A stretch of 64,000 nucleotides of DNA from Streptomyces sp. NBC_00190 (GTDB lineage: Bacteria; Actinomycetota; Actinomycetes; Streptomycetales; Streptomycetaceae): assembly GCF_036203305.1 (NCBI RefSeq), contig NZ_CP108131.1:2604001-2668000 (forward strand), in the 5' to 3' direction. Each line of letters opens with the position of its first letter. The stretch's first letter is position 1. The notes under the pieces are model-generated. The model was not told the DNA's origin and made no database searches. It was given only the letters and a program-made list of their open reading frames with translations. Shown here in pieces: positions 23,969 through 34,045 of this stretch. The translations under genes were made by a program, and so were the position numbers.

Positions 23969-24403
23969 ATGGCAACGATCAAGCAGTTCCAGGTCACCTT
24001 CGACTGCGCGGAACCCGAGCGCGTCGCCCGTTTCTGGTGCGAGGTGTTGGGGTATGTCGTACCGCCGCTGCCGGAGGGATTTGCCACTTGGGACGACTTC
24101 GACCGCTCGCTGCCGCCCGAGCGTCAGGGCGCGGCGTTCGTCTGCATGGACCCCACAGGTGTGGGCCCGCGCATGTACTTCCAGCGCGTTCCCGAAGGCA
24201 AGGTCGCCAAGAACCGGGTGCACCTCGACGTGCGGGTCGGCACCGGGCTCGTGGGTGATGAGCGCCTCGCCGTACTTGAGGCCGAGTGCGCACGACTGGT
24301 CGCGCTCGGTGCGGTATGCGTGCAGGTACTGCGTGCCGATGGCGTCAACGAGTCGTGCATCCCGATGCTGGACATCGAGGGCAACGAGTTCTGCATCGAC
24401 TGA
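23969..24403 (+). CDS. VOC family protein (glyoxalase-like)
   Basis: 144-aa vicinal-oxygen-chelate fold protein with two beta-alpha-beta-beta-beta modules: FQVTFDCAEPERVARFWCEVLGY at the start (first ligand position Gln/Thr rather than His), and MLDIEGNEFCID at the end (Glu ligand). This is the plain actinobacterial type with unknown substrate. It ends before a very strong terminator. Confidence 0.82.
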   Translation: MATIKQFQVTFDCAEPERVARFWCEVLGYVVPPLPEGFATWDDFDRSLPPERQGAAFVCMDPTGVGPRMYFQRVPEGKVAKNRVHLDVRVGTGLVGDERLAVLEAECARLVALGAVCVQVLRADGVNESCIPMLDIEGNEFCID

Positions 24404-24470
24404 GCCGACGCAAACCTCATTCAATCCCGCCGCTGAAAATGGCGGTGCGCCGTGAATCGCGACGTTCGAC

Positions 24471-24501
24471 GGGGTGGTGTGCGCAATGCGCACACCACCC
24501 C
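24471..24501. terminator. Intrinsic terminator
   Basis: GGGGTGGTGTGCGC (24471-24484), loop AAT, GCGCACACCACCCC (24488-24501): a perfect 14-bp stem followed by a short T-rich tract, 68 bases after the VOC gene. Confidence 0.9.
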
Positions 24502-24547
24502 GTCCTTTGCTTTACCATTGCGCGACCCATGAGACACCAGGTGACCC

Positions 24548-24997
24548 ATGCCCACCGTAGAAGAGTCCCTCGCCCTCCTCATCAGGCAGGCCGCGATACG
24601 GGCCTGGAGCGAACCGCTCTCCCGCACGTACGCCGTCCTCCTCGCGTTCTGCGCGCTGTGGGCCATGACCGGCGGCGTCGGGCTGGGTGACGACGCGAGC
24701 TGGTATCCGCGTCACCTGGCGGTCATCCTGACGATGCCCTGGATCCTCGCCGTGCACCTCTTCCTCGTCGTCACCCAGCTCGACGCCTGGCTGCTGGGTT
24801 ACAACTTCTACTTCGAATCGCCCGCCTGGCTGTTCGAGCCGCTCTGGGCGGCCTACTGCCTCGCCGCGGGGCTGTTCAACGCGGCCGCCCTCGCGCGCTT
24901 CTCCCGATCGGCCCGCTCTGCGGGCACCTCCCCCTGGGTGGTACCGGCCGCCGCCGTCTGCTTCTTCGCGGCCCTGCTCGGAATCTGGCACGCCTGA
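24548..24997 (+). CDS. Small membrane protein, function unknown
   Basis: 149 aa with about four hydrophobic segments (around residues 28-45, 58-77, 90-110, 125-147) separated by short loops. No signal peptide and no known motif; aromatic residues cluster near the central loop (YNFYFESPAWLF). It is convergent with the thiolase gene, 15 bases away, with no room for a terminator between them. Confidence 0.65.
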   Translation: MPTVEESLALLIRQAAIRAWSEPLSRTYAVLLAFCALWAMTGGVGLGDDASWYPRHLAVILTMPWILAVHLFLVVTQLDAWLLGYNFYFESPAWLFEPLWAAYCLAAGLFNAAALARFSRSARSAGTSPWVVPAAAVCFFAALLGIWHA

Positions 24998-25012
24998 GCC
25001 GCCGCGCCCCGT

Positions 25013-26200
25013 CTACCTGCGCAGCAGCGTCACCACCGCCGCGCCGCCCAGGCCGATGTTGTGTGCCAGGCCGACCCGGGCGCCCGCGACCTGGCGGGGG
25101 CCCGCCTCGCCGCGGAGCTGCCAGACCAGCTCCGCCGCCTGCGCCAGACCGGTGGCACCGAGCGGGTGGCCCTTCGAGATCAGCCCGCCGGAGGGGTTGA
25201 CCACCCAGCGCCCGCCGTACGTGGTCGCGCCCGACTCCACCAGCTTTCCGGCGGCGCCGTCCTCGCACATGCCCAGCGCCTCGTACGTCAGCAGCTCGTT
25301 CACCGAGAAGCAGTCGTGCAGCTCGATCACGTCGACGTCCTCGATGCCGAGCCCGGACGCCTCGTACACCTGCCGCCCCGCCGCCGCCGTCATCGGCTTG
25401 CCGACCACGTCGATGCACGAGCCCGACGAGAAGGACGCCTCCGTGTCCGTCGTCATCGACTGGGCGACGATCTCCACCGCCTTGTCGTGCAGCCCGTGCA
25501 TCACCACGAACCGCTCCGACACGACGAGAGCCGCCGCCGCGCCGTCCGACGTCGGCGAGCACTGCAGTTTCGTCAGCGGCGAGTGGATCTCCTTGGCCGC
25601 CAGGATCTCCTCGACCGAGTACACGTCCTGGAACTGCGCGTTCGGGTTGTTCGCCGAGTGCCGGTGGTTCTTCGCGCCGACCGCCGCCAGCTGCGCGGCC
25701 GTGGTCCCGTACCGCTCCATGTGCTCGCGCGCCGCGTTCCCGAAGATCTGCGCGGTCGGCGGGGACATCTCGAAGCCGTGGCCCGCGGCCATGATCCCGT
25801 AGTGCCGGGCGACCGGCGACGTCTTGAAGTCACCACCGTCCGCGCCACCCCCCAGCGCACCGCGCTTCATCTTCTCGAAGCCGAGCGCCAGCACGCAGTC
25901 GCTGATGCCGCCCTGCACGAACTGCCGCGCCATCATCAGCGCCGTCGAGCCCGTCGCGCAGTTGTTGTTCACGTTGTAGACGGGGACCCCGCTCAGCCCC
26001 AGCTCGTACACGGCCCGCTGCCCGGCCGTGGAGGCCTGGAAGCAGTACCCCACCGGCACCTGCTCGACCAGGTCGTACCCCACCCCCGCGTCGGCCAGCG
26101 CCGCGGACCCGGCCTCCTTCGCCATGTCCCAGTATTGCCAGTCCCTCGACTCCGGCTTCTCGAACTTCGTCATGCCGACGCCCACGATGTACGACTTCAT
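25013..26200 (-). CDS. Lipid-transfer protein / SCP2-type thiolase
   Basis: 395 aa of the nonspecific lipid-transfer thiolase family (Ltp-like) used in steroid and fatty-acid side-chain degradation. [11 protein letters not shown] carries the active-site Cys position, [12 protein letters not shown] has the His, and [17 protein letters not shown] is the C-terminal signature. It lies 11 bases after the FadE34-like gene, so the two form an operon. Some family members act as aldolases or in transfer, so thiolytic cleavage is not certain. Confidence 0.88.
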   Translation of the reverse strand: MKSYIVGVGMTKFEKPESRDWQYWDMAKEAGSAALADAGVGYDLVEQVPVGYCFQASTAGQRAVYELGLSGVPVYNVNNNCATGSTALMMARQFVQGGISDCVLALGFEKMKRGALGGGADGGDFKTSPVARHYGIMAAGHGFEMSPPTAQIFGNAAREHMERYGTTAAQLAAVGAKNHRHSANNPNAQFQDVYSVEEILAAKEIHSPLTKLQCSPTSDGAAAALVVSERFVVMHGLHDKAVEIVAQSMTTDTEASFSSGSCIDVVGKPMTAAAGRQVYEASGLGIEDVDVIELHDCFSVNELLTYEALGMCEDGAAGKLVESGATTYGGRWVVNPSGGLISKGHPLGATGLAQAAELVWQLRGEAGPRQVAGARVGLAHNIGLGGAAVVTLLRR

Positions 26201-26211
26201 TGCGCTGACTC

Positions 26212-28344
26212 CTAGTCCCTGGGAAGGCCGAGGATCCGCTCGGCGACGACATTGAGCTGGACCTGCGTGGTGCCCCCGGCGATGGTCAGGCAGCGGGACA
26301 TGAGCATCCCGTGCACCGCCCGCTCGCCCGCCCCCTCCCGTACCGCGCCCGCCGGTCCCAGCAGTTCGAGCGCGAGCTCGGCGGTCCGCTGCTGGTGCGG
26401 GGTCTGGACGAGTTTGCGTACGGACGCGCCCGCGCCCGGCTCCAGCCCCGAGACCTGCTGGAGCGTGGTGCGCAGCCCGATGCAGGCCAGCGCGTGCGCC
26501 TCGGCGGCCAGCGCGCCGATCCGCGCCCTGTACGTCCCGTCGAGGTCGGCGGAGCGGGCGAGGAGCGCCTCCAGGCCACTGTCGAAGCTCATCTGGTCGG
26601 CCATGTGGACCCGCTCGTTGCCGAGGGTGTTCCGGGCGACCTTCCACCCGCCGTCGGCGGCGCCGACCAGCGCGTCCGCCGGGAGCAGCGCGTCGTCGAA
26701 CCAGACCTCGTTGAAGAGGGCCTCCCCGGTGATCTCCTTCAGCGGCCGGACGTCGATGCCGGGGGTGGTGCGCATGTCGACGACGAAGTAGCCGAGCCCC
26801 TTGTGCTTGGGCGCGTCCGGGTCGGTCCGGGCCAGCAGGATCCCGTAGTCGGCGCTGTGCGCGGAACTCGTCCACACCTTCTGCCCGTTGACCCTCCAGG
26901 AGCCGTCGGCGGTCCGCTCGGCCCTCGTCCGCAGCGAGGCCAGGTCGGAGCCCGCGCCCGGCTCGGAGAAGAGCTGGCACCAGGTGACGTCCCCGCGCAG
27001 GGTCGGCAGGACGTAGGCCTCCCGCTGTGCGTCCGTCCCGTAGGCGATCAGCGAGGGCACGACCCAGGTGGCGATCGAGAGATCGGCGATCTTGACCCCT
27101 GCGGCCCGCAGCTCCTGCTGCACGACGAGCTGTTCGACGGGGCCGGCGCCGAGGCCGTAGGGGGGCGGGAGGTACGGGGCGGCGTAGCCGGTGGGCGCCA
27201 GGATCCGGCGGGCGGCCACCGGGTCGAGCCCGCGCGCGTCCTCGATGGCGGTACGGGCCTTCGCGCGGTACGCCTCGGCCCCGGCCGGGAGTTCCAGGCG
27301 CAGCTCCCGCCGCGCGCCCGCCGCCGCGAGCCGTACGGCCCGTACGCGGTGCCCGTCCCCGGGCCCCAGCAGCTGGCGGGCGACCAGGGCCCGGCGCAGG
27401 TGGACGTGGGCGTCGTGCTCCCAGGTGAAGCCGATCCCCCCGAGCACCTGGATGCAGTCCTTGGCGCACGTGTAGGCGGTGTCGAGCGCACTCCCGGCCG
27501 CGAGGGCGGCGACCAGCGACCGCACCTCCGCCGCCTCGCCCATCGCCTGGGCCGCGTCCCAGGCCAGCGCCCGGGCCTGCTCGAGCCGGACCAGCATGTC
27601 CGCGCACAGGTGCTTGACGGCCTGGAACTGCCCGATGGGCCGACCGAACTGCTCGCGCACCTTCGCGTACTCGGCGGCCGTGTGCAGCGCCCAGGCCGCG
27701 GTGCCGCAGGCGTCGGCGGCGAAGAGCGTGCAGGCCAGGTCGCGGACCAGGGTCGCGTCCAGCTCCAGCAGCCGGCCGGCCGGGACCGTGACCCCGCGCG
27801 CCCGCACCTCGGCGGTGGGGCGGGTCGGGTCGGCGCTCTCGTGCGTACGGATGTCCAGCGCGGCGGCGGCGACGGCGAACCAGCGGGTGCCGTGCGCGGC
27901 TTCGGCGGCGAGCAGGACGAGGTCGGCCTCGCCCGCGCCGAGCACCGGGGGCGCGAGCCCGTCGAGCAGGTGCCCGCCGCCCTCGACGGCGACGGCGGTC
28001 AGGGTGCCGGGTCCGAGCGCGACGGCCCCGACCCGGCCCGCGAGGGGCTCCGCCCCGGCCCGGTCCAGCAGCACGGAGGCCAGCGCGCTCGGCAGGAAGG
28101 CCCCGGGCAGAGCGGCCCGGCCCGCCTCCTCGACCACGACGGCCAGGTCGAGGAGGGTCCCGCCCTCAAGGTGCGGCTCCAGCAGCCCCTGAGCGGTCAT
28201 CGCGTCCCAGTAGGCCGGCCGCACCCCCGTCTGCGGCGGGGTGTCGAGGAGCTTGCGCACCGCCTCGGGCGGCACGGCCCGCGCCACCCACCCGCGCACA
28301 GCCTCGGCCAACTCCCGCTGCTCTTGCGTGATTCCGATGCCCAT
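26212..28344 (-). CDS. Tandem acyl-CoA dehydrogenase, FadE34-like
   Basis: 710 aa containing two acyl-CoA dehydrogenase units, about residues 1-345 and 355-710. The first has [16 protein letters not shown] and the C-terminal helix [15 protein letters not shown]. The second has the mid-domain [18 protein letters not shown] and INGQ-like [12 protein letters not shown], ending with [17 protein letters not shown]. Size and tandem order match mycobacterial FadE34, a KstR-regulated enzyme of cholesterol side-chain oxidation. ATG at 28344 is chosen over upstream ATGs because it begins the first ACAD domain and follows a KstR box by 12 bases. Confidence 0.88.
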   Translation of the reverse strand: MGIGITQEQRELAEAVRGWVARAVPPEAVRKLLDTPPQTGVRPAYWDAMTAQGLLEPHLEGGTLLDLAVVVEEAGRAALPGAFLPSALASVLLDRAGAEPLAGRVGAVALGPGTLTAVAVEGGGHLLDGLAPPVLGAGEADLVLLAAEAAHGTRWFAVAAAALDIRTHESADPTRPTAEVRARGVTVPAGRLLELDATLVRDLACTLFAADACGTAAWALHTAAEYAKVREQFGRPIGQFQAVKHLCADMLVRLEQARALAWDAAQAMGEAAEVRSLVAALAAGSALDTAYTCAKDCIQVLGGIGFTWEHDAHVHLRRALVARQLLGPGDGHRVRAVRLAAAGARRELRLELPAGAEAYRAKARTAIEDARGLDPVAARRILAPTGYAAPYLPPPYGLGAGPVEQLVVQQELRAAGVKIADLSIATWVVPSLIAYGTDAQREAYVLPTLRGDVTWCQLFSEPGAGSDLASLRTRAERTADGSWRVNGQKVWTSSAHSADYGILLARTDPDAPKHKGLGYFVVDMRTTPGIDVRPLKEITGEALFNEVWFDDALLPADALVGAADGGWKVARNTLGNERVHMADQMSFDSGLEALLARSADLDGTYRARIGALAAEAHALACIGLRTTLQQVSGLEPGAGASVRKLVQTPHQQRTAELALELLGPAGAVREGAGERAVHGMLMSRCLTIAGGTTQVQLNVVAERILGLPRD

Positions 28345-28355
28345 GCGCGGCAGAC

Positions 28356-28369
28356 TAGAACACGTTCCA
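28356..28369. promoter_or_regulatory. KstR-type operator upstream of the FadE34-like operon
   Basis: TAGAACACGTTCCA matches TnnAACnnGTTnnA exactly, 12 bases before the start codon, where a bound repressor would cover the promoter or transcription start. Confidence 0.78.
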
Positions 28370-28482
28370 ATCTGACGGAAGGTCAGATCGCCGTGTTCTT
28401 TCATCGCGGGGTGGACGCGCACGCCGTCGCCGATCTCACCTGTTCCTCACCCTGTGCCGACGGCCTCGGCTAGATTCCTGAT

Positions 28483-30792
28483 GTGGACCCGTTAACCGTC
28501 GATGACCCGACGCACGTAGGCCCCTACCGCCTCATCGCCCGCCTGGGCGCGGGCGGCATGGGCCTGGTCTACCTCGGCCGCTCAGAGGTCGGCCGCACGG
28601 TCGCGGTCAAGGTCGTGCAGCCCGAGTACGCGGCCCAGCCCGAGTTCCGCAGGCGCTTCGCCCGCGAGGTGGCGGCGGCCCGGCGGGTGGGCGGGAGCTG
28701 GACGGCGGACGTACTCGACGCGGACACGGACACCGAGGTCGAAGTGCCGTGGGTGGCCACCCAGTACATCGCCGGACCCGATCTGACCAGCGTCGTCGCC
28801 CGGGACTTCGGCCCGCTGCCCGAGCACTCGGTCCGCATTCTCGCCAACCGCCTCGCCCTCGCGCTGCAGGCCGTGCACGAGGCGGGCCTGATCCACCGCG
28901 ACCTCAAACCGTCCAATGTCCTGGTGACGGTGGACGGACCCCGCGTCATCGACTTCGGCATCGCCCGGGCGATGGACAGCCTGACCGGCGACAGCCTGCA
29001 CACCCGCACCGGCATGCTGATCGGCTCCCCCGGCTTCATGTCGCCCGAACAGGTCCGCGGCCTCGCACTCACCCCCTCCAGCGACGTCTTCTGCCTCGGC
29101 GCCACCCTCGTGTACGCCGCCACCGGACGCCTCCTCTTCGGCGCCACCGACACCGGCCTGAACGCCCACCTCTTCCGGATCGCCGAGGAGGAGCCCGACC
29201 TCACGGACGTGCCGGAGCCACTCCTCGACCTCGTACGCGCCTGCCTGGAGAAGGACCCGGCCAACCGGCCCACCCCGGCGCAGATCGCCGCCCGCACCGG
29301 CGGGGACGATGGAGGGATCTGGCTGCCGGGCGAGGTCCTGGCCCAGCTGGGGCGGCATGCCGCCCAGTTGCTGGACTACGTTCCCGCGGCGCGCCCCGAA
29401 ACCCCCGCTGCCATGCCCGTGACGGAGACCGCTCCCCGCGCCCCGGCCGCCCCTGCCTACACCCCGACCGCTCCGGCCGACGGCGTCCCCGACCCGTCGT
29501 CCCGCCGCCGGCGGGGCCTGGCGGTGGTCGCGCTGGCACAGCTGGCGGTGCTGCTCGCGGCGACGACCTGGAACCCCTTCACCCTCAGCCGTGATGTCGA
29601 GGACTTCTACGCCTTCGCGGTCCCCTTCGGCGCACTGCTGCTGCTCGGCGGGCACATCGCCGACCGCGTGGGGAGCAAACGGACGCTGGGCATTGGCCTG
29701 GTGGGGCTCGCGGCTGCCTGTGCGCTCGGCAGCTCGACCGGAGCCTCGCTCTTCGGGCCGCTGAACCTGGCCCGCACCCTGCAGGGCGGCTTCGGCGCAC
29801 TGGTGACGGCGGCAGCGCTGACCCTGGTGGCCACCGGCTTCCCCGAACCGAAGGAACGGATCAGGGCCTTCGGGGTCTACGCCACGATCAGCATCGGCGG
29901 GCCGGTGCTGGGAATCGCGGCCGGCGGGCTGCCCCCGAGGCCGGTCCTGGCCGTCGTCGCGCTCCTCGCCCTGATCGCCCTGGCCGGAACGCGCGTCCTG
30001 CCGCACGACCGCCCGGACCGCACCGGCACCCGCTTCGACCTGCCCGGCGTGCTGCTCAGCGCCCTCGGGACCGCCGGCCTCGTCTACGGCTCCGTCAAAG
30101 CGTCGTCGGGCTGGGCCGACTCCGGGATCGTGACTCTGTTCGCGGGGGGCGTCGTCCTGCTCGCGGCCTTCCTGTGGTGGCAGAGCCGTTCGTCGAACCC
30201 GCTCCTTCCGCCGTACGTCCTGGGGGACCGCAGCAGGCTCGGCGGCTTCCTCACCATGCTCCTCGCCGGTGCGGGCGTCCTCGCCCTGCTGCCGGCCCTG
30301 GCCCGCATTCTGGTGGCGGTCCTCGGCTACTCCGCACCCCAGGCCGGACTGGCCATGTCACCCATGGCCGCCGCGATCGCCATCGGCTCCACCCAGGTCT
30401 CCCCCCGCCTGCTGCACCGCGGCGTGGCGCCCCGTGTCCTCATCGTGGCGGGCCTGGTGATCACGCCGCTCGGGGTGGCCCTGACCATCATCGGCGTCGA
30501 TACCGGGGGCGGATACCCGGCCCTGCTCCCCTTCATGATCCTCGCCGGCCTGGGTGTCGGCCTGGCGTTCATGCCGATCTTCGCCACCGCGACCGCCGCC
30601 ACCCTCCCCGAGCACGCGGGCGCGGCCTCGGCCGCCGTCGTCACGGCCCAGCTCGTGGGTCAGGGGATCGGCGGGGCGCTGGTCGGCAGCATCCACGCCC
30701 CGCCCTGGTGGGCGGTCGTCTGCCTGCTCCTCGCGGGCCTGACCGCCCGCCTCATGGTGACGGCCGAGGCCCCTGTTTCCCGCCGCGGTTAG
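28483..30792 (+). CDS. Ser/Thr protein kinase fused to an MFS transporter
   Basis: 769-aa fusion. Residues 10-275 form a Hanks-type kinase: GAGGMG loop near 22, Lys43 in VAVKVV, HRDLKPSN at 138-145, DFG at 157-159, and SPGFMSPEQ. A Pro/Ala-rich linker follows. From about residue 343 to the end there is a membrane transporter of the EmrB/QacA-like MFS type with 12-14 hydrophobic segments and a degenerate motif A (GGHIADRVGSKR). The frame is uninterrupted across the junction. GTG at 28483 is six bases after a TAGATT -10 box, suggesting a leaderless mRNA. It faces three paralogous kinases on the other strand. Transport substrate unknown. Confidence 0.88.
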   Translation: MDPLTVDDPTHVGPYRLIARLGAGGMGLVYLGRSEVGRTVAVKVVQPEYAAQPEFRRRFAREVAAARRVGGSWTADVLDADTDTEVEVPWVATQYIAGPDLTSVVARDFGPLPEHSVRILANRLALALQAVHEAGLIHRDLKPSNVLVTVDGPRVIDFGIARAMDSLTGDSLHTRTGMLIGSPGFMSPEQVRGLALTPSSDVFCLGATLVYAATGRLLFGATDTGLNAHLFRIAEEEPDLTDVPEPLLDLVRACLEKDPANRPTPAQIAARTGGDDGGIWLPGEVLAQLGRHAAQLLDYVPAARPETPAAMPVTETAPRAPAAPAYTPTAPADGVPDPSSRRRRGLAVVALAQLAVLLAATTWNPFTLSRDVEDFYAFAVPFGALLLLGGHIADRVGSKRTLGIGLVGLAAACALGSSTGASLFGPLNLARTLQGGFGALVTAAALTLVATGFPEPKERIRAFGVYATISIGGPVLGIAAGGLPPRPVLAVVALLALIALAGTRVLPHDRPDRTGTRFDLPGVLLSALGTAGLVYGSVKASSGWADSGIVTLFAGGVVLLAAFLWWQSRSSNPLLPPYVLGDRSRLGGFLTMLLAGAGVLALLPALARILVAVLGYSAPQAGLAMSPMAAAIAIGSTQVSPRLLHRGVAPRVLIVAGLVITPLGVALTIIGVDTGGGYPALLPFMILAGLGVGLAFMPIFATATAATLPEHAGAASAAVVTAQLVGQGIGGALVGSIHAPPWWAVVCLLLAGLTARLMVTAEAPVSRRG

Positions 30793-30812
30793 ACCGCCCG
30801 GACACGGCCGGA

Positions 30813-32435
30813 TCAGCGGGTGGCGGATTTCAGCGCGGCGCGGGCGACCTCCTTCGCCTTCGTCTCGCAGTCGCCCTTGGCGTACGGCTTCGCGGAGAGG
30901 CCCACCCAGACGGAGAGGTTGCCCTCCCGGACGGAAAGGACACAGTTCCAGTCGGTCGTGGGGGAGCCCCAGTAGGCCTCGGTACCGAACCCGAGGCGGG
31001 GTGCCTCGCGCTGACCGGCGGCCTCCAGGCGGAAACGCTCCCGCTGGGTACCCGCGTTGGCAGTCGCTTCCCCGCCGAGAGTGAGGTCCCAGCGGACCTG
31101 CGCGGCCGGTGAGGCGGAGTTCCGGCGCCCCTCCCAGTTGCAGCCCGACTGCGCACGCTCGGCCGTCTCGGACCAGGTGTCGAAGGCCGACAGCTCCCCC
31201 ACCAACGGCAGTTCCTTGTGGGCCACGTTGCAGCTGGGGACGGTCGTGTAGGCGAGGGGAGCCGTGACCCGGTCCCGTACGTACAGCGCGACGCCGGTAC
31301 CGGCCACGAGGAGCACACCGGCCGCCGCCAGGGCCGCGATCCGGCGCGGACGTCGCCACGGGCTGCGCGGGCGAGCGTCCTCCGGCGCGACGGGCGGGGC
31401 AGTCGGGACGGGCGGGATCCGCGGGTCACTCGGCGGGGGCTCCTCCGTGTCCGCCGTGGCCGGTCCCTTCCGCGGTTCAGGTGCGGGTTCGGGTACCGGG
31501 GCCGGGGCGGTCGGCTCCAACGGCTCGGCCGGGCCGTGGCCGTCGAGCAGCCGGTCGATGTCCGCCCGCTGCGCGGCGATCATCCCGTACACGGCGGACG
31601 GCCACTGGCGGCCCGCCGGAGCCACCGGACCGATCAGCTCGCGCAGCCTCGCCGGGGACGGCCGGGCGGCCGGGTCCTTGGCCAGGCAGCTCGCGACGAT
31701 CTCGCGCAGCCCCGCCGGAACGGCGCTCAGGTCGGGCTCGGCGTGCACCACGTCGTAGAGCGTCCGGAGGGTGGAGGACCCGGTGAACGGACTGCGGCCG
31801 GTCGCCGCCATGACCAGCACCGAGCCGAGCGAGAACACGTCACTGGCCGGTGTGAGCGGCTTGCCCTCGGCCTGCTCGGGCGACATGTACGAGGGCGAGC
31901 CGACGACCCACCCGGTCCGCGTCAGCCCGGTGTCCCCCTCGGCCTCCGGCTCCGTCGCCCGCGCGATGCCCAGGTCGATGACCCGTACGCCGTCCTCGGC
32001 GAGCAGCACGTTGGCGGGCTTGAGGTCCCGGTGCACCAGCCCGGCCCGGTGGATCTCCGCCAGGGCCGACGCCAGCCCGGCCGCGAGGCGCCGTACGACG
32101 TCCTCCGACAGCACCCCGGCCTTCTCGACGACGGCGCCCACGGACGGCCCGGGCACGAACACCGAGGCGAGCCAGGGCGTCGGGGCGTCCGCGTCGGCGT
32201 CGATCACCGCCGCCGTGTAGGCGCCGGACACCTTGCGCGAGGCGGCGACCTCACGCCGGAAACGGGCCCGGAAGCTCTCGTCGTCGGCGAAGTGCGCGAG
32301 CACCTGCTTGACGGCGACGAGCCGCCCGTCCGGCCCGGCCGCCAGCAGCACGCGCCCCATACCGCCCTGCCCCAGCACTCCGAGCACGTCGAACGGCCCC
32401 ACGTGCTTCGGCCCCGAGGGCTCCAGGTCTTCCAT
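30813..32435 (-). CDS. Membrane Ser/Thr protein kinase with extracytoplasmic domain
   Basis: 540 aa. Kinase domain near residues 12-270 with GQGGMG, VAVKQV, HRDLKPAN and DLGIA in place of DFG. A Pro-rich linker, one transmembrane helix (AALAAAGVLLVAGTGVALYV) and an outer domain with four Cys follow: SCNVAHK, SGCNWEG, WNCVLSV and GDCETKA. That domain resembles those of the two neighbouring kinases and may sense a ligand. ATG at 32435 is used; a GTG at 32459 would add eight residues. It is last in the kinase operon, 35 bases after the preceding gene, and convergent with the kinase-MFS gene. Confidence 0.9.
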   Translation of the reverse strand: MEDLEPSGPKHVGPFDVLGVLGQGGMGRVLLAAGPDGRLVAVKQVLAHFADDESFRARFRREVAASRKVSGAYTAAVIDADADAPTPWLASVFVPGPSVGAVVEKAGVLSEDVVRRLAAGLASALAEIHRAGLVHRDLKPANVLLAEDGVRVIDLGIARATEPEAEGDTGLTRTGWVVGSPSYMSPEQAEGKPLTPASDVFSLGSVLVMAATGRSPFTGSSTLRTLYDVVHAEPDLSAVPAGLREIVASCLAKDPAARPSPARLRELIGPVAPAGRQWPSAVYGMIAAQRADIDRLLDGHGPAEPLEPTAPAPVPEPAPEPRKGPATADTEEPPPSDPRIPPVPTAPPVAPEDARPRSPWRRPRRIAALAAAGVLLVAGTGVALYVRDRVTAPLAYTTVPSCNVAHKELPLVGELSAFDTWSETAERAQSGCNWEGRRNSASPAAQVRWDLTLGGEATANAGTQRERFRLEAAGQREAPRLGFGTEAYWGSPTTDWNCVLSVREGNLSVWVGLSAKPYAKGDCETKAKEVARAALKSATR

Positions 32436-32470
32436 CCCGCCCCGTCCCAATCTCTCCACTCGGCCCGCGC

Positions 32471-34045
32471 TCAGCGCGGGACGGCCGCCAGCGCGGCGCG
32501 GGCGACCTCCTTGGCCTCGGCCTCACAGGTCGCGGCGGGATGCTCCGCACCGCCGAGGGCCACCTCCACCACGAGGTTGCCGTCGCGCACGTGCAGCCGG
32601 CAGATTTCCGTTTCCAGCGCTTTCGGCCTCCACTCCGCTTGGTCCCCCACCCCGAGACCGGTCTCGGTGCGAGTGTGGCCGAAGCCGATCCGCAGGCGCT
32701 CCGTCCCGCTGTCCCCGCTGCGGCCGCTGCGCTCCAGTCTCCAATCGACGGAGGCGTACGGCGGCGGCTCGTTCTCGTGGGCCGCGTCGTAGGCCGGCAG
32801 CCACGCGCAGTGCGCAGACGCCCAGCTGGCCTCGTTGCTGTACGTGTCCTTCTTCTCGTTCCGGGCCGGCAGCGGGAGCTTCCCGGCCGCCTCCGCGCAG
32901 CGCGGCACGCTCAGGTACCGGTCCGCTTCGGCCGGCGGGCGCGGCGGCGGCTCCTCCTTCTCGCGCAGCAGGTACGTGGCTGCGGCCACGGCCGCCACGA
33001 GGGCCCCCGCCAACAGCAGCAGGCTCCTGCGGCGCAGGCGCATGCCGCGTGGCGCGTGCGCCCGTTCCGGGCGGACCGCGCGCGGGGCGGTGGCGGTCGC
33101 CGCGTCCGGGTCCGCGTCCGGGCCGGAAGGCGCATCCGCCGGCCGGGCCGTGCTGTCCGGGTCCCGGAGCAGCCGGTCGATCTCCTCCTGCTGTGCGGCG
33201 GCCATGCGGTCGACCGCGTGCGACCACTGCGTGCCGTCGGCCGTGCCGGTCAGGCCCAGGATCTCGGCCGGGGACGGCCGGGCTGCCGGGTCCTTGGCCA
33301 GGCACCGGGTGACCAGGCCGCGCAGGCCCGGCGGCAGGCCGAGGAGGTCGGGTTCGGTGTGCACGACGTTGTACAGGGTCAGCGCCACCGTCGGCGCCAC
33401 GAAGGGGCTGCGCCCCGTCGCGGCCATGACCAGCACCGACCCCAGGGAGAACACGTCGCTCGCCGGGGTCAGTTCACCGCCCTCGGCCTGCTCGGGCGAC
33501 ATGAACGCGGGCGAGCCGATCACCGTCCCTGCCCGCGTCAGCTCGGTGACCTCGCCGGGCCGGGCCACCCGGGCGATGCCGAAGTCGATCACCCGTACCC
33601 CGTCCCGGGCGAGCAGCACGTTGTCGGGCTTGAGGTCCCGGTGCACCAGGCCCGCCCGGTGGATCTCCGCGAGGGCCGTCGCCAGCCCGGCGGCGAGCCG
33701 CCGTACGGTCTCCTCGGGCAGCGCCCCCGCGCTCTCCACCGCGGCCCCCAGCGCGGGCCCGGCCACGAACACCGAGGCCAGCCACGGAGCGGCCGCCTCC
33801 GCGTCGGCGTCGAGGACGGCCGCCGTGTAGGCGCCGGAGACCTTGCGCGAGGCGGCGACCTCACGCCGGAAACGGACGCGGAAGCCGTCGTCGTCGGCGA
33901 GGCGGGCGTGCACCTGCTTGACGGCGACGAGCCGCCCGTCCGGTGCGGCGCCGAGCAGCACGCGGCCCATGCCGCCCCGGCCGATCTCGGCGAGCAGCCG
34001 GTACGGCCCCGCCACGGCAGGATCCGACGCCCCCAGTGGTCTCAT
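32471..34045 (-). CDS. Membrane Ser/Thr protein kinase with extracytoplasmic domain
   Basis: 524 aa. A complete kinase domain has GRGGMG, VAVKQVH, HRDLKPDN and DFGIAR, with SPAFMSPEQ in the activation segment. After a Pro-rich linker lies a single membrane helix (LLLLAGALVAAVAAATYLL) and an outer domain repeating the four-Cys plan PRCAEAA, AHCAWLP, EICRLHV and ATCEAEA. ATGA overlaps the stop of the upstream kinase, so the genes are translationally coupled. Confidence 0.91.
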   Translation of the reverse strand: MRPLGASDPAVAGPYRLLAEIGRGGMGRVLLGAAPDGRLVAVKQVHARLADDDGFRVRFRREVAASRKVSGAYTAAVLDADAEAAAPWLASVFVAGPALGAAVESAGALPEETVRRLAAGLATALAEIHRAGLVHRDLKPDNVLLARDGVRVIDFGIARVARPGEVTELTRAGTVIGSPAFMSPEQAEGGELTPASDVFSLGSVLVMAATGRSPFVAPTVALTLYNVVHTEPDLLGLPPGLRGLVTRCLAKDPAARPSPAEILGLTGTADGTQWSHAVDRMAAAQQEEIDRLLRDPDSTARPADAPSGPDADPDAATATAPRAVRPERAHAPRGMRLRRRSLLLLAGALVAAVAAATYLLREKEEPPPRPPAEADRYLSVPRCAEAAGKLPLPARNEKKDTYSNEASWASAHCAWLPAYDAAHENEPPPYASVDWRLERSGRSGDSGTERLRIGFGHTRTETGLGVGDQAEWRPKALETEICRLHVRDGNLVVEVALGGAEHPAATCEAEAKEVARAALAAVPR

